A model generated the notes under the pieces. It was given only the letters and a program-made list of their open reading frames with translations. It was not told the DNA's origin and made no database searches. Made by a program: the position numbers and the translations under genes. Below, piece after piece: positions 7,905 through 17,400 of a DNA stretch of 64,000 nucleotides (position 1 is the first letter of the stretch; the number at the start of each line of letters is the position of its first letter). The stretch comes from Verrucomicrobiaceae bacterium (lineage in GTDB: Bacteria > Verrucomicrobiota > Verrucomicrobiia > Verrucomicrobiales > Verrucomicrobiaceae), in assembly GCA_019694165.1 (NCBI GenBank), contig JAIBCL010000022.1:1-64000 (forward strand), given 5' to 3'.

Positions 7905-9062
7905 TCATCTGATTCCGGCGCGACGTATGCGCTCGCTCTTCATCAGCCGGCCTTCGCGGATGCCCACGCGGGAAACCTCGGCGGAGGAGGCACCCTCCGT
8001 CTCTAAGCCCGCGGACCCCAGCAGACCGTGAAGCGACGCGTGGGCCTCTTCGATCTCATGGCACAGCCGGCTCTCATCGGCGGAATCCTTCGCCACGGCG
8101 CCGAGCCGGGCCAGCCGCTCCTCCATCGCGTCCTTCCAATCGCGCAGCGGACCCAGGCGCGACTCCACGCCCGCCAGTTCACTGCGTGATGCGGCGAGCC
8201 GGGCTTGCAGCGCCTCCAGTTCCGCCCGCGTTTCCTTCTCGCGCGCCTCAAGTGCCGCGCTCCGCTCACGGGCCGCGGCTTCCGCAGCCTCTGCCTGCTC
8301 CCGCGCGGCATTCCGCGCCGCGAGAAGCTGCTCGTCCTGCAAAACGACAGCCTCGGCCCCCGCATGACGCCGCTCAAGCCCGGCGAGCTGCTCTTGCGCG
8401 GCAGCGAGCCGCTCTTCGACGGAGGCGAGCGTTTCGCACCGCGCCTCCAGCTCCGCGAGGCGCGCACGGGCTTCTTCGAGGCGAAGGGTCACCACGTTGA
8501 GTTCATCCGTTCTCGCACGCAGTTCGTCACGCGCCAGCAGCAGGGCTTCCTCCGCACCACGCTGTTCATGCGCAAGCATGTCGAACTTCTTTGCCGCCGC
8601 CTTTGCCTGCTCCTGCCGCGCGGCATCGAGCGAGGCGATGTCCCGCTGGATGGCCTCACGTTCGGCGGTCAGTTTTGCCACCGCTTCCTGCACCTCCGCG
8701 TGACGGCGCGCGAGCGCTTCATCGGCCGGCGGCTGCGGGCTTGCCACCGACCCCGCCCCTTCCCCCGCGGCCATGCTTTCAAGATCGACGACGCCGGTCA
8801 CTGGACCGAAGGCAAGCTTGTCACCCTGCCCGAGGATCAGGCTGCGCACGCGCCGGCCGTTGACGAAGGTGCCGGCCTTGGAGCCGAGATCGCGCACTTC
8901 CACCCGGCCGTCCGCGTGGCAGATGATCTCGGCGTGATGGCGGGAGACATGGTCATCGTCCAGCACCACGTCGTTGTCGTCGTCGCGGCCGAGCGTGATG
9001 CTCCCGATCAGCGGGACCTCCGCTTGTTCGCCTTCTGTGATGGAAAAAATCAGCCGTGCCAT
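7905..9062 (-). CDS. FHA-domain protein with long coiled coil
   Basis: Residues about 20-80 form a forkhead-associated domain: GRDDDNDVVL, VSRHHAEI and GSKAGTFVNG are the Arg, Ser/His and Asn motifs that read phosphothreonine. Residues about 120-340 are an almost unbroken Ala/Glu/Leu/Arg heptad pattern, predicted as a long coiled coil, ending in a short basic tail. There is no signal peptide or membrane segment, so it is cytoplasmic. The architecture suggests a phospho-dependent scaffold. It is first in the minus-strand run leading into the ATE-like gene and is divergent from surE. Confidence 0.9.
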   Translation of the reverse strand: MARLIFSITEGEQAEVPLIGSITLGRDDDNDVVLDDDHVSRHHAEIICHADGRVEVRDLGSKAGTFVNGRRVRSLILGQGDKLAFGPVTGVVDLESMAAGEGAGSVASPQPPADEALARRHAEVQEAVAKLTAEREAIQRDIASLDAARQEQAKAAAKKFDMLAHEQRGAEEALLLARDELRARTDELNVVTLRLEEARARLAELEARCETLASVEERLAAAQEQLAGLERRHAGAEAVVLQDEQLLAARNAAREQAEAAEAAARERSAALEAREKETRAELEALQARLAASRSELAGVESRLGPLRDWKDAMEERLARLGAVAKDSADESRLCHEIEEAHASLHGLLGSAGLETEGASSAEVSRVGIREGRLMKSERIRRAGIR

Positions 9063-9193
9063 GAACCTGCGCCGTACTGGAACGATGCCTGCAACATGGA
9101 TGATACGATCCGCATCAAGGCTCCGGTCGGCTCATTCTCATCGGTGTTGCCACACGCGCTACGAGACCGAAGATGGAGGCTATTTTTCCTCAC

Positions 9194-9919
9194 ATGCATT
9201 TTCTCCTCACCAATGATGACGGGATCGACGCCGAGGGCCTCGGGGCGCTGGCGGATGCCATCTCGTCGCTGCCGCACGCGCGGCTGTCGGTCGTAGCGCC
9301 GGCGCACGAGCAATCCCAGTGCGGTCACCGCGTCACCACTCACCAGCCCATCAGGGTGGAGGAGCACGGCGAACGCCGCCACGCCGTGCACGGCACGCCT
9401 GCGGACTGCGTGCGCGTGGCGCTCTTCGGGCTGGGGATCCGCCCCGACTTCATCGTCTCCGGCGTCAATCACGGCGGCAACATGGGCCAGGACCTCGTCA
9501 TTTCCGGCACCGTGGCGGCGGTGCGGGAGGCGGCTTATCACGGCGTGGGCGCGGCAGCCTTTTCCCACTATTTGATCAAAGGCATCGCACTCGACTGGCG
9601 GCGCGTCTCAGCCTGGACTGGAGAGATCCTGCGCGCGCTGCTTGCGAGGCCGCTGAGCGCGGGAGAGTTCTGGAACGTGAATTTCCCCCACCTCGAGCCG
9701 GGGCCCGCAGCGCTGCCGGAAGTGGCGCACTGCGTGCCGGCACGCTCCCCGCTGCGTGTCGAATTCGCCGCCGGCCCCGTGCCCGGCGAGTTCCGCTACG
9801 CCGGAGCCTATGCGGCGAGGCCGCAGGACGCGGGCTCCGACGTCGAGGCATGCTTCGGCGGAAAAGTGGCCGTGTCGCGTTTGAGCATTGATCACGGCGG
9901 AGCTTCGGCCATGCAATAA
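9194..9919 (+). CDS. surE: 5'/3'-nucleotidase SurE
   Basis: The 241-residue product begins MHFLLTNDDGIDAEGL, the SurE metal site (Asp 8 and 9), and has the second signature SGVNHGGNMGQDLVISGTV with the catalytic Asn and Ser/Thr residues. SurE removes phosphate from nucleoside monophosphates and some polyphosphates in the cytoplasm. The length is normal for the family. The ATG at 9194 is preferred to the one at 9173 because family members start at this point. Confidence 0.95.
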   Translation: MHFLLTNDDGIDAEGLGALADAISSLPHARLSVVAPAHEQSQCGHRVTTHQPIRVEEHGERRHAVHGTPADCVRVALFGLGIRPDFIVSGVNHGGNMGQDLVISGTVAAVREAAYHGVGAAAFSHYLIKGIALDWRRVSAWTGEILRALLARPLSAGEFWNVNFPHLEPGPAALPEVAHCVPARSPLRVEFAAGPVPGEFRYAGAYAARPQDAGSDVEACFGGKVAVSRLSIDHGGASAMQ

Positions 9920-9960
9920 GTGCCTCGGCGGTGCTGTTACGTTGCTTCAGTTCCACCCGC

Positions 9961-10893
9961 ATGAAACCCGCCTCATCGTTCTTCCGCCTTGCCTTCTTCG
10001 CCGCCCTTTCCATCACCCGGGCGGCGGAGCCGCTCACCTTGCAGCTCTGGCCGGAAGGCGCGCCAGGACGGATGGCACCGCAATCGGAAGCGACGAAAAA
10101 ACTCATCGCCTCCTATGGTGGAGTGACGGCCACGCGCATCAGCGACGTGACGGATCCCACCATCACCATCCAGCGGCCCGCGCAGCCCAACGGCACTTCC
10201 GTCGTGGTGGCCCCCGGCGGCGGCTTCATGTTTCTCTCCTATGCGCACGAAGGCACCCAGGTGTGCGAGTGGCTGAACACGCTGGGCGTCACCGCCGTGC
10301 TGCTGAAATACCGCACACCGACCCGCGACGAAAAGGAGATGTTCACCATGCCCGTTCAGGATGCGCAGCGCGCGATGGGGATCGTGCGCCATCATGCCGC
10401 CGAGTGGGGACTCGACCCGGGGCGCGTCGGGATCCTCGGCTTCTCCGCCGGAGGCAACCTCGCCGGCCACGCCGCGTGGGATCGCGTCCCGCGCGACTGG
10501 CCGCAGAAGCCCGGCTTCGATGATCCGCGCGGACCCGACTTCGTCGTCTTCATCTATGGCGGCGGCTTTCTCGATGCAACGGACAAGAGCCGGTTCCGGG
10601 CCGGGTTCAGCGTGCCGGCCGACGCACCTCCCGCCTTCTTCGTCGTCGCGCACGATGACAAGACCAATCCCGTCGAGGCCACGATGCTCTGGCTCGAATA
10701 CAAGAGACTCGGCATTCCCGCGGAGCTGCACATTTGCGCCAAAGGCGGCCACGGCTTCGGAATGCGACGCGACAACAATCCCGTCAATGACTGGCCCCAA
10801 AGGTGCGGCGAGTGGATGCGCACGTCGGGCTTCCTGAGCGCTGGAAAGGGCGATTCGCACGGCGAGCAGCCGTCCGGTCGGAACACCCGCTGA
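9961..10893 (+). CDS. exported alpha/beta hydrolase (acetylxylan/BD-FAE-like esterase)
   Basis: The 310-residue protein has a signal peptide (cleaved near TRAAE), the oxyanion motif PGGGF, the nucleophile elbow GFSAGG, and later acidic (HDDKTN) and histidine (KGGHGFGM) segments that complete the triad. This layout is typical of exported acyl-sugar esterases of planctomycetes and Verrucomicrobia. It follows surE by 41 bases and could be cotranscribed. A second, more distant esterase lies at 11099-12115 on the other strand. Confidence 0.88.
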   Translation: MKPASSFFRLAFFAALSITRAAEPLTLQLWPEGAPGRMAPQSEATKKLIASYGGVTATRISDVTDPTITIQRPAQPNGTSVVVAPGGGFMFLSYAHEGTQVCEWLNTLGVTAVLLKYRTPTRDEKEMFTMPVQDAQRAMGIVRHHAAEWGLDPGRVGILGFSAGGNLAGHAAWDRVPRDWPQKPGFDDPRGPDFVVFIYGGGFLDATDKSRFRAGFSVPADAPPAFFVVAHDDKTNPVEATMLWLEYKRLGIPAELHICAKGGHGFGMRRDNNPVNDWPQRCGEWMRTSGFLSAGKGDSHGEQPSGRNTR

Positions 10894-10910
10894 TGGCTGG
10901 CCGCGCGCAT

Positions 10911-11098
10911 TCACCTCATGGGTGGAGCCGCAATTTGCCTCGTGAGCGGGGCATCAGCCATTGCTAGCGGGTCATTCCAGCACGGTTGATGAGCATTGGG
11001 AACCGGCGTCCCGCCTGTTCGCGCAGCCGAGACGACCGCGCCCCATGCTTGCGGCCCATCAACCTTGCTGCCACGCACCACCAGCCGCCGTTTGGGGA
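10911..11098. repeat. intergenic segment, possible dispersed repeat
   Basis: This 200-base spacer between two convergent esterase genes includes a near-palindrome (GGGAACCGGCGTCCC at about 10998-11012) whose reverse reading gives a TGGTPVP-type peptide. I recall such peptides as spurious translations of dispersed verrucomicrobial intergenic repeats. No second copy was found here, so the call is weak. No terminator is clear. Confidence 0.25.
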
Positions 11099-12115
11099 TC
11101 AAGGCTTCTTCACCTCGGGCAGCGCGGTGATCGGTGTCACGTCGATCTCGCCGGCGACACCGCGAAGGTGCCGATCGAAGAAAACCTTCGCGCGCTTCAT
11201 GACGTCGGGATGATTCACCGAACCGTGTCCGCCGCCGGTGATCGGCACCAGCAGCGAGCGCACGCCCGCCTTTTGCAGCGCGGCATGGATGGCACCGGCG
11301 TTCGCATAGGCAACGCGTTTGTCGGCATCTCCGTGGAAGGTGATGAATGGCGGATCGTCCTTGCTCACATAGGTCAGAGGCGATGCCGCCACGGCCTCCG
11401 CGTGTCTTTCCTCATAGGTGCCGCCGAGCAGGCCCATGACCGCGTCGTCCTTGACGATGGGCTGGCCGTCCTTGTCGAACATCAGCGCCTTGGTGAAGTC
11501 CTCCGGGCCGCAAAGATTCGCCACGCACTGCACCCGGCTGCTGTTTGTGGTGAAGGATCCCAGCGTGCCTTCCAGCTCCTTCACGTCACCGCTGGTGCCC
11601 ACGAGTGACGACAGGTGCCCGCCCGCCGAGCTGCCGGTGGCCCCGATCCGGTCGGGATCGAGATTGAGTTCCCTGGCGTGTCCACGAATCCAGCGGATGG
11701 CGGCCTTGCAGTCGTAGATCTGCTCGGGCCAGTGCGCCTCGTCGGTCAACCGGTAGCCCACCGCCACCGCCGCGTAATCACCGGTGCGCGCGAGCTGGAT
11801 GGCGGCTGATGCGTAGCCGATGCGGTCGCCGTGAATCCATCCGCCGCCATGAATGAAGGCCACCACGGGCAGCGGCTTGTCCGTGTTCCGCTTCTCCGGC
11901 AGATACACGTCCACCATTTGCTTCGGGTTTGTGCTGGCCGCATACGGCTGGTCGAGCCGCACCACGACGCCGTTCTTTTCCGCCAGCTTCAATACCGTCT
12001 CCTTCTTCTGCGCCAGCTCCGCGGCGGCCTTTTTCTTCTGTTCGGCAGCATCCTGTCCGGAGGCGTGCATCGTGGCGGTGATGAGCAGGAAGGAAATGAA
12101 GAGCGTGTTTCTCAT
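11099..12115 (-). CDS. exported alpha/beta hydrolase (carboxylesterase/lipase type)
   Basis: The 338-residue product has a signal peptide (to about SGQ), a charged Lys/Ala/Glu linker, then the HGGGW oxyanion motif, GSSAGGH nucleophile elbow, FHGDAD acidic residue and GGGHGS histidine of the hormone-sensitive-lipase/BD-FAE group. It should hydrolyse short acyl esters outside the cytoplasm. The frame runs on to 13171 but the signal peptide sets the start at 12115. It is divergent from the glycerate kinase gene. Confidence 0.9.
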   Translation of the reverse strand: MRNTLFISFLLITATMHASGQDAAEQKKKAAAELAQKKETVLKLAEKNGVVVRLDQPYAASTNPKQMVDVYLPEKRNTDKPLPVVAFIHGGGWIHGDRIGYASAAIQLARTGDYAAVAVGYRLTDEAHWPEQIYDCKAAIRWIRGHARELNLDPDRIGATGSSAGGHLSSLVGTSGDVKELEGTLGSFTTNSSRVQCVANLCGPEDFTKALMFDKDGQPIVKDDAVMGLLGGTYEERHAEAVAASPLTYVSKDDPPFITFHGDADKRVAYANAGAIHAALQKAGVRSLLVPITGGGHGSVNHPDVMKRAKVFFDRHLRGVAGEIDVTPITALPEVKKP

Positions 12116-12274
12116 GGCCCTGTCAACGCTGTCCGGCCGCAAAACCATTCTGCCAATCAGCACGCGGATGCGCAGGGGACACCGGGCGCTGGACACCGCA
12201 CTCCGCGCGCCGGCAACCTGCCATCGCCCGCGTTCCGCAGTTGGCACGCGCCGATTCCCGCCCACCATCTGCTC

Positions 12275-13399
12275 ATGCGCATTCTGGTGGCGATGGACAA
12301 GTTCAAAGGATCCCTCACGGCGGCACAGGCCGGTGAGGCGGTGCGGCGCGGACTTCTGCGTGTGTTTGAGAACGAACAAGCCGCCATCGATTTGTGCCCC
12401 GTAGCCGACGGAGGCGAGGGAACGACTGATGCCGTGGTCAGCGCGCTCGGTGGAGAGCAGGTCAGCCTCGCCGCGCATGACGCGCAGTGGCGGCCGATCA
12501 CCGCGCATTACGGCATCGTCCAGCACCAAGGTGGCGCGGAAGCCGTGATGGAGATGAGCGCCACCGCCGGCCTCGCGCAGGTGAGCGATCTGCCGCTCGA
12601 TCCCGCCGCTGCCACCACGCATGGCACGGGCGTGATGATGCGCGATGCGCTGGCCCGCGGGGTGAAGCGCATCGTGATCGGGATCGGTGGCAGCGCCACG
12701 AACGACGGCGGCATCGGCATGGCACAGGCTCTTGGATTCGTTTTTCGCGATGCGCAAGGCCGCGAGGTGGAGGCGCTGCCGGCTGAATTCGAGAGCGTGG
12801 AGCGCATCGAGCGGGCGCCTCCCGTGAAGTGCGAGATTCTCGTGGCCTGCGACGTGCGCAATCCCCTGCTCGGCGCCGAAGGTGCGACGCGCGTGTACGG
12901 CCCGCAGAAGGGCGTGCGCGACATCGATTTCTTCGAAGCACGCCTGACGAAGCTGGCGGACCTTGTCGCACGCGATCTCGGCACGGACTTTCGTGATGAA
13001 CCCGGAGCGGGTGCGGCTGGCGGTCTGGGCTTCGGGCTGATGAGTTTCTGCGGCGCGCGGCTCGTTCCGGGCTTTGATCTCGTGGCCTCCATCACCGGAC
13101 TCGAAGCGCGCCTCGCGGCCGCCGATCTGATCATCACAGGCGAGGGCCGGCTCGACGGCCAGACGCTCCACGGCAAAGGCCCGGCAGGGGTGGCGGCACT
13201 GGCACGCAGCGCCGGAAAAAAATGCATCGCCCTGGCCGGAGTGATCGAGCCGGGGGCGGAACTCTCGCGCATCTTCGATCTGCTCCTGCAGACGAAGCCC
13301 GCCGCCATGGAGGTGAGCGAGGCCATGCGCGCCGGGGCGCGGTTGCTGGAGGAAAAGGTTGTGGAGAACGCCGGCCTGATTAGAGAACTCGTCCTATGA
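12275..13399 (+). CDS. glycerate kinase (GlxK/GarK family)
   Basis: The 374-residue protein starts MRILVAMDKFKGSLTA and has ADGGEGT, the GIGGSATNDGG loop and the AADLIITGEGRLDGQT segment, all diagnostic of bacterial glycerate kinase I. It phosphorylates D-glycerate, giving 2-phosphoglycerate, at the end of glyoxylate or sugar-acid catabolism. Length is normal. Its stop codon overlaps the fabD start (ATGA), so the two are translated from one message, an unusual pairing. The start is set by the family N-terminus; the frame extends upstream to 11831. Confidence 0.94.
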   Translation: MRILVAMDKFKGSLTAAQAGEAVRRGLLRVFENEQAAIDLCPVADGGEGTTDAVVSALGGEQVSLAAHDAQWRPITAHYGIVQHQGGAEAVMEMSATAGLAQVSDLPLDPAAATTHGTGVMMRDALARGVKRIVIGIGGSATNDGGIGMAQALGFVFRDAQGREVEALPAEFESVERIERAPPVKCEILVACDVRNPLLGAEGATRVYGPQKGVRDIDFFEARLTKLADLVARDLGTDFRDEPGAGAAGGLGFGLMSFCGARLVPGFDLVASITGLEARLAAADLIITGEGRLDGQTLHGKGPAGVAALARSAGKKCIALAGVIEPGAELSRIFDLLLQTKPAAMEVSEAMRAGARLLEEKVVENAGLIRELVL

Positions 13400-14328
13400 G
13401 CAAGCAAGCAGTGGTGTTGTTTTCGGGCCAGGGCGCACAAAAAGTGGGCATGGGAAAGGACCTCGCGGAGGCATTTCCGTCGGCGAAGGAATTGACCGCA
13501 CGCGCGGACAGCGCGCTGGGCTTCCCGTTGAGCGCCACGATGTTCGAGGGGCCGATCGAGGATCTGACAAAAACCTCGCGCTGCCAGCCCGCCCTCTTTG
13601 TGCATGGACTGGCCGTGCTCGGCGTGCTCAAGGAAAGAGTGCCGGCGCTCGAGATCACCGCGTGCGCGGGCCTGTCGCTCGGTGAATTCACCGCGCACGC
13701 CGCGGCAGGCACGTTTGATTTTGAGACGGGCCTGCGCCTGGTGCACCAGCGCGGCACCTTCATGGAAGAAGCCTGCGAGCAGACGCGCGGCGCCATGGCC
13801 GCGATGATCGGCGGCGAGGAAAGCGCAGTGCGCGAGCTCGCGGCGCAATGCGATGTGGATGTGGCAAACCTGAACGCTCCCGGCCAGATCGTGCTCTCCG
13901 GCTCCGTCGCCGGCATCGAAGCCGCCGTCGCGGGAGCGAAGGCAAAAGGCATCGTCAAAGCCATCCCGCTCACCGTCGCCGGTGCGTATCACTCACGGCT
14001 GATGAAATCCGCGCAGGAGAAGCTCGCCACGGTGCTGCAGAATACGGAAATGCGTGCGCCTGCGGTTCCCGTGATCTGCAACTTCGAAGCGCGTGCCGTG
14101 AGGGACGCTGCCGACATCCGCCGCACGCTCGCCTCGCAGGTCACCGGCAGCGTGCGCTGGGCGGAGTCCCTGGCATCGCTCGTGGCGCAGGGCGGGAGCC
14201 TGTTTCTCGAACTCGGCCCCGACACCGCCATCGCCGGCATGATGAAGCGCATCGACAAATCGGCGCGTGTCATCAGCATCGCCGACGTGGCAGGGCTGGA
14301 GAAGGCAGCGGCGGAATTGAGCGCGTAG
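13396..14328 (+). CDS. fabD: malonyl-CoA:ACP transacylase FabD
   Basis: The 310-residue product carries GQGAQ near the N-terminus, the nucleophile motif GLSLGE (Ser 94) and the catalytic histidine in GAYHSRLM (His 199), with the usual length. FabD loads malonyl groups onto acyl carrier protein for fatty-acid synthesis. Its start overlaps the glycerate kinase stop by four bases. No other fab genes are nearby, so it is separated from the usual fatty-acid cluster. Confidence 0.95.
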   Translation: MSKQAVVLFSGQGAQKVGMGKDLAEAFPSAKELTARADSALGFPLSATMFEGPIEDLTKTSRCQPALFVHGLAVLGVLKERVPALEITACAGLSLGEFTAHAAAGTFDFETGLRLVHQRGTFMEEACEQTRGAMAAMIGGEESAVRELAAQCDVDVANLNAPGQIVLSGSVAGIEAAVAGAKAKGIVKAIPLTVAGAYHSRLMKSAQEKLATVLQNTEMRAPAVPVICNFEARAVRDAADIRRTLASQVTGSVRWAESLASLVAQGGSLFLELGPDTAIAGMMKRIDKSARVISIADVAGLEKAAAELSA

Positions 14329-14421
14329 CAGGATCATCGCATTGCTTGAGGCATCTTGGGCAAATTTCCGAGCTTTTGAATTGCCAGACCACCGTGCGTT
14401 CTGTAAAACGCCTGCACGGTC

Positions 14422-17400
14422 ATGAAAAGGCATTCAAATTCAGCCACGGCAGCACTCGGTGTCGCACTCCTCGCGGCAGTGCTCGTCGTCCTCCTCTGCC
14501 TGCTGGTATTCCGATCCCGGCGGAGCGGCCCTCAGTCCTCGCCGGACATCGCCACCGCCACGAGTCCGGCTCCGGTGGATTCACCAGGGAAGAGGCAGGA
14601 GGAGCCGCGAGCCGGCGCGCCGAGGGAAAATCCCGCGCGCGACATCATGAGCCGGCTCAAACCGAAAGCGCTGCCGGACATCGATGCGCGCAAGGCCGCT
14701 CCGGCACCCCCGCCTTCGCGCCAGGCCGCTGCACTGGCGCTGCGCAAGAATGTACCCGGGGTGAAGATCGATTTCGATGCGCACACCGGCACGCCGGCGA
14801 ACGTCACGGCCCCCGGCCGCTTTCTCAGCCGGCCGCGCGACGCGGCAGCCGCAAACGATCCGCATGGCGAGGTGCGCCGCTTCCTGGACGAGAACGCCGC
14901 GCTCTTCGGCCATGACGCCGCGCTGCTGGACGCGGCGCATGCGCGGGTGTCTATGGATGACGTGACGGCCCACAGCGGATTGAAGACCATGGTGTGGGCG
15001 CAGCAGCTCGACGGCATCCCGCTCTTCAAGACCATCCTCAAGGCCAATCTCAGCGCAAAGAATGAGCTGGTCGCCATCGGCAGTCATTTCCTCGCCGACC
15101 CCGCCGGCGCATCAGGCAAAACCGCGGCGGAGCGTGCCGCGCTCATCTCACAACCGCCGGTGGACGCGCGGCGGGCCGTGTCACTGGCCGCAGCGTCGGT
15201 GAACGACCTGGTGCCGCCCGGCCAGGTGACCGCGCAGGGAGCGGCTTCCGGGGCGGAGCAAAAACAACACTTCGCCGCGCCGGGCATCAGCGACACCTAC
15301 GCGCTGCTCACCTGGATGCCGGTGAGCGACTCCAAGGTGACGCTCGCCTGGGACGTGACGAGCTTCAGCCTCGCGAGAAACGAAATGTTCCGCACCGTGG
15401 TGGATGCTGAGAGCGGCGAGATATTGAATCGCACCAGCCTGACCAATGACGCGACGGATGCGAGCTTCCGGGTATGGGCCGATGCAACGACGAAAAAGCC
15501 CTTCGACAGCCCCAACCCGATGCTGCCCGGTACGCCGACACCGAGCGGTGTGCAGGGCGTGGAGGTGCCGCGGCAGCTCGTGACGCTGCAGTCGGCGGAT
15601 GCGACCGCCTCGCCGAACGGCTGGATCAACGACGGCGGCCAGGAGACGCTGGGCAACAATGTGGACGCACACACCGACACGAACGCGGACAACCAGCCCG
15701 ACCTGCCGCGTCCGAATGGCGGCGCCTCGCGGGTGTTTGACTTCCCGATCGATCTGACGGCGCAGGCGCCCGGCCAGTACAAGGACGCCTCGGTGACGCA
15801 GTTGTTTTACATCAACAACTGGATGCACGACCAGCTCTACGGCCTGGGCTTCACCGAGACCTCGCGCAATTTCCAGACAAACAACTTCGGCCGCGGCGGC
15901 CTGGGCAATGACGCGGTGCTGGCCGATGCGCAGGACGGCAGCGGCACGAACAACGCGAACATGAGCACGCCGGGCGACGGCAGCCCGCCGCGCATGCAGA
16001 TGTACATCTTCCCAAGTCCCAACCCGGATCGCGACGGCGACTTCGACGACATCATCGTGCTGCACGAATACACCCACGGCTTGAGCAACCGCCTCGTCGG
16101 CGGCGGCGTGGGCATCAGCGCGACTGCCACGGGCGGCATGGGCGAGGGCTGGTCGGACTTCTACGGCCTGGCGCTGCTGGCCGACCCGAACTCGGACCCG
16201 AACGCGGTCTATCCCGGCGGCTCGTACGCCACGCTGCAGTTCGTCAGCGGCATGATGAGCAACTACTACTACGGCATCCGCCGCTACCCGTACTGCACGG
16301 ACATGTCGAAGAACCCGCTGACCTTCCGCGACATCGACCCCACGCAGGCGAGTCCGCACACGGGCATCCCGCTGAGTCCGCTGTTTGGCTCGTCAAACAG
16401 CAATCCGGGCGAGGTGCACAACGTCGGCGAGGTGTGGTGCATGGCGCTCTGGGAGTGCCGCGCGAATCTCATCACCAAGTACGGCGCGGCGGGCAATCAG
16501 AAGGTCCTGCAACTCGTCACGGATGCGATGAAGCTCTGCCCGGTGAATCCGAATCTGCTGCAATCGCGTGACGCGATCATCCAGGCGGACCTCGTGGCCT
16601 TCGGCGGTGCGAATCGCAACGAACTTTGGGCCGCGTTTGCCAAGCGTGGGATGGGCGCGAGCGCTACGGCTCCTGCCAGCTCGACGACGACCGGAGTGGT
16701 GGAGGCTTTCGACATGCCGGACGATCTGAGCGTGAGTCCCTTGAGCACCTTCGCGGCCGCGGGACCGGTGGGCGGACCCTTCAATCCCGCCGTGCAGACT
16801 TACACGCTCACCAACAACGGCACGAGCGCGCTGACGTGGACGGCGGGCGGCACGCAGTCGTGGATCACGGCCTCGCCCGCCGGTGGAACGCTGGCGTCCG
16901 GCGCATCGACAACGGTGACAGTGACCTTCAATACGGCGGCGAATGCCCTCACGGCGGCGGCTTACAGCGGCGCGGTGCGGTTCACGAACAACACCTCGGG
17001 CATCACCGTCTCGGCACCGGTGACGCTCAGTGTGGGCGCGGTGGATTACTTCACGGAACTGTTCACGTCCGGCAATGACACGGACAATCAAAGCTGGCTG
17101 TTTACGCCGAATGGCTCGCCGAGTTTTTATTCGGTCGCGCGCACGGCCTCGGTGTCATCATTCTCCACGGATCCGACGGGTGGCACTAATTTGTCGTTGG
17201 GTGATGACAGCTACTCCACGATCACGCTCTCCGGCGGCTCGACGGTGAAACTCTACGGGACGAGCTACTCGACGTTTTATGTGGGCAGCAATGGTTACGT
17301 AACGTTTGGTTCCTCCGACTCGACTCTCGCGGAATCGCTTGTCAATCACTTCGCTTACAAGCGCGTGGCGGCGCTCTTTGATGACTTGAATCCCTCTGCG

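Noticed and set aside
14381-14409. Promoter-like TTGCCA and TAAAAC with 17-base spacing before the giant gene
   Set aside because: The -10 would lie about 12 bases from the ATG, leaving almost no leader, so chance is likely.
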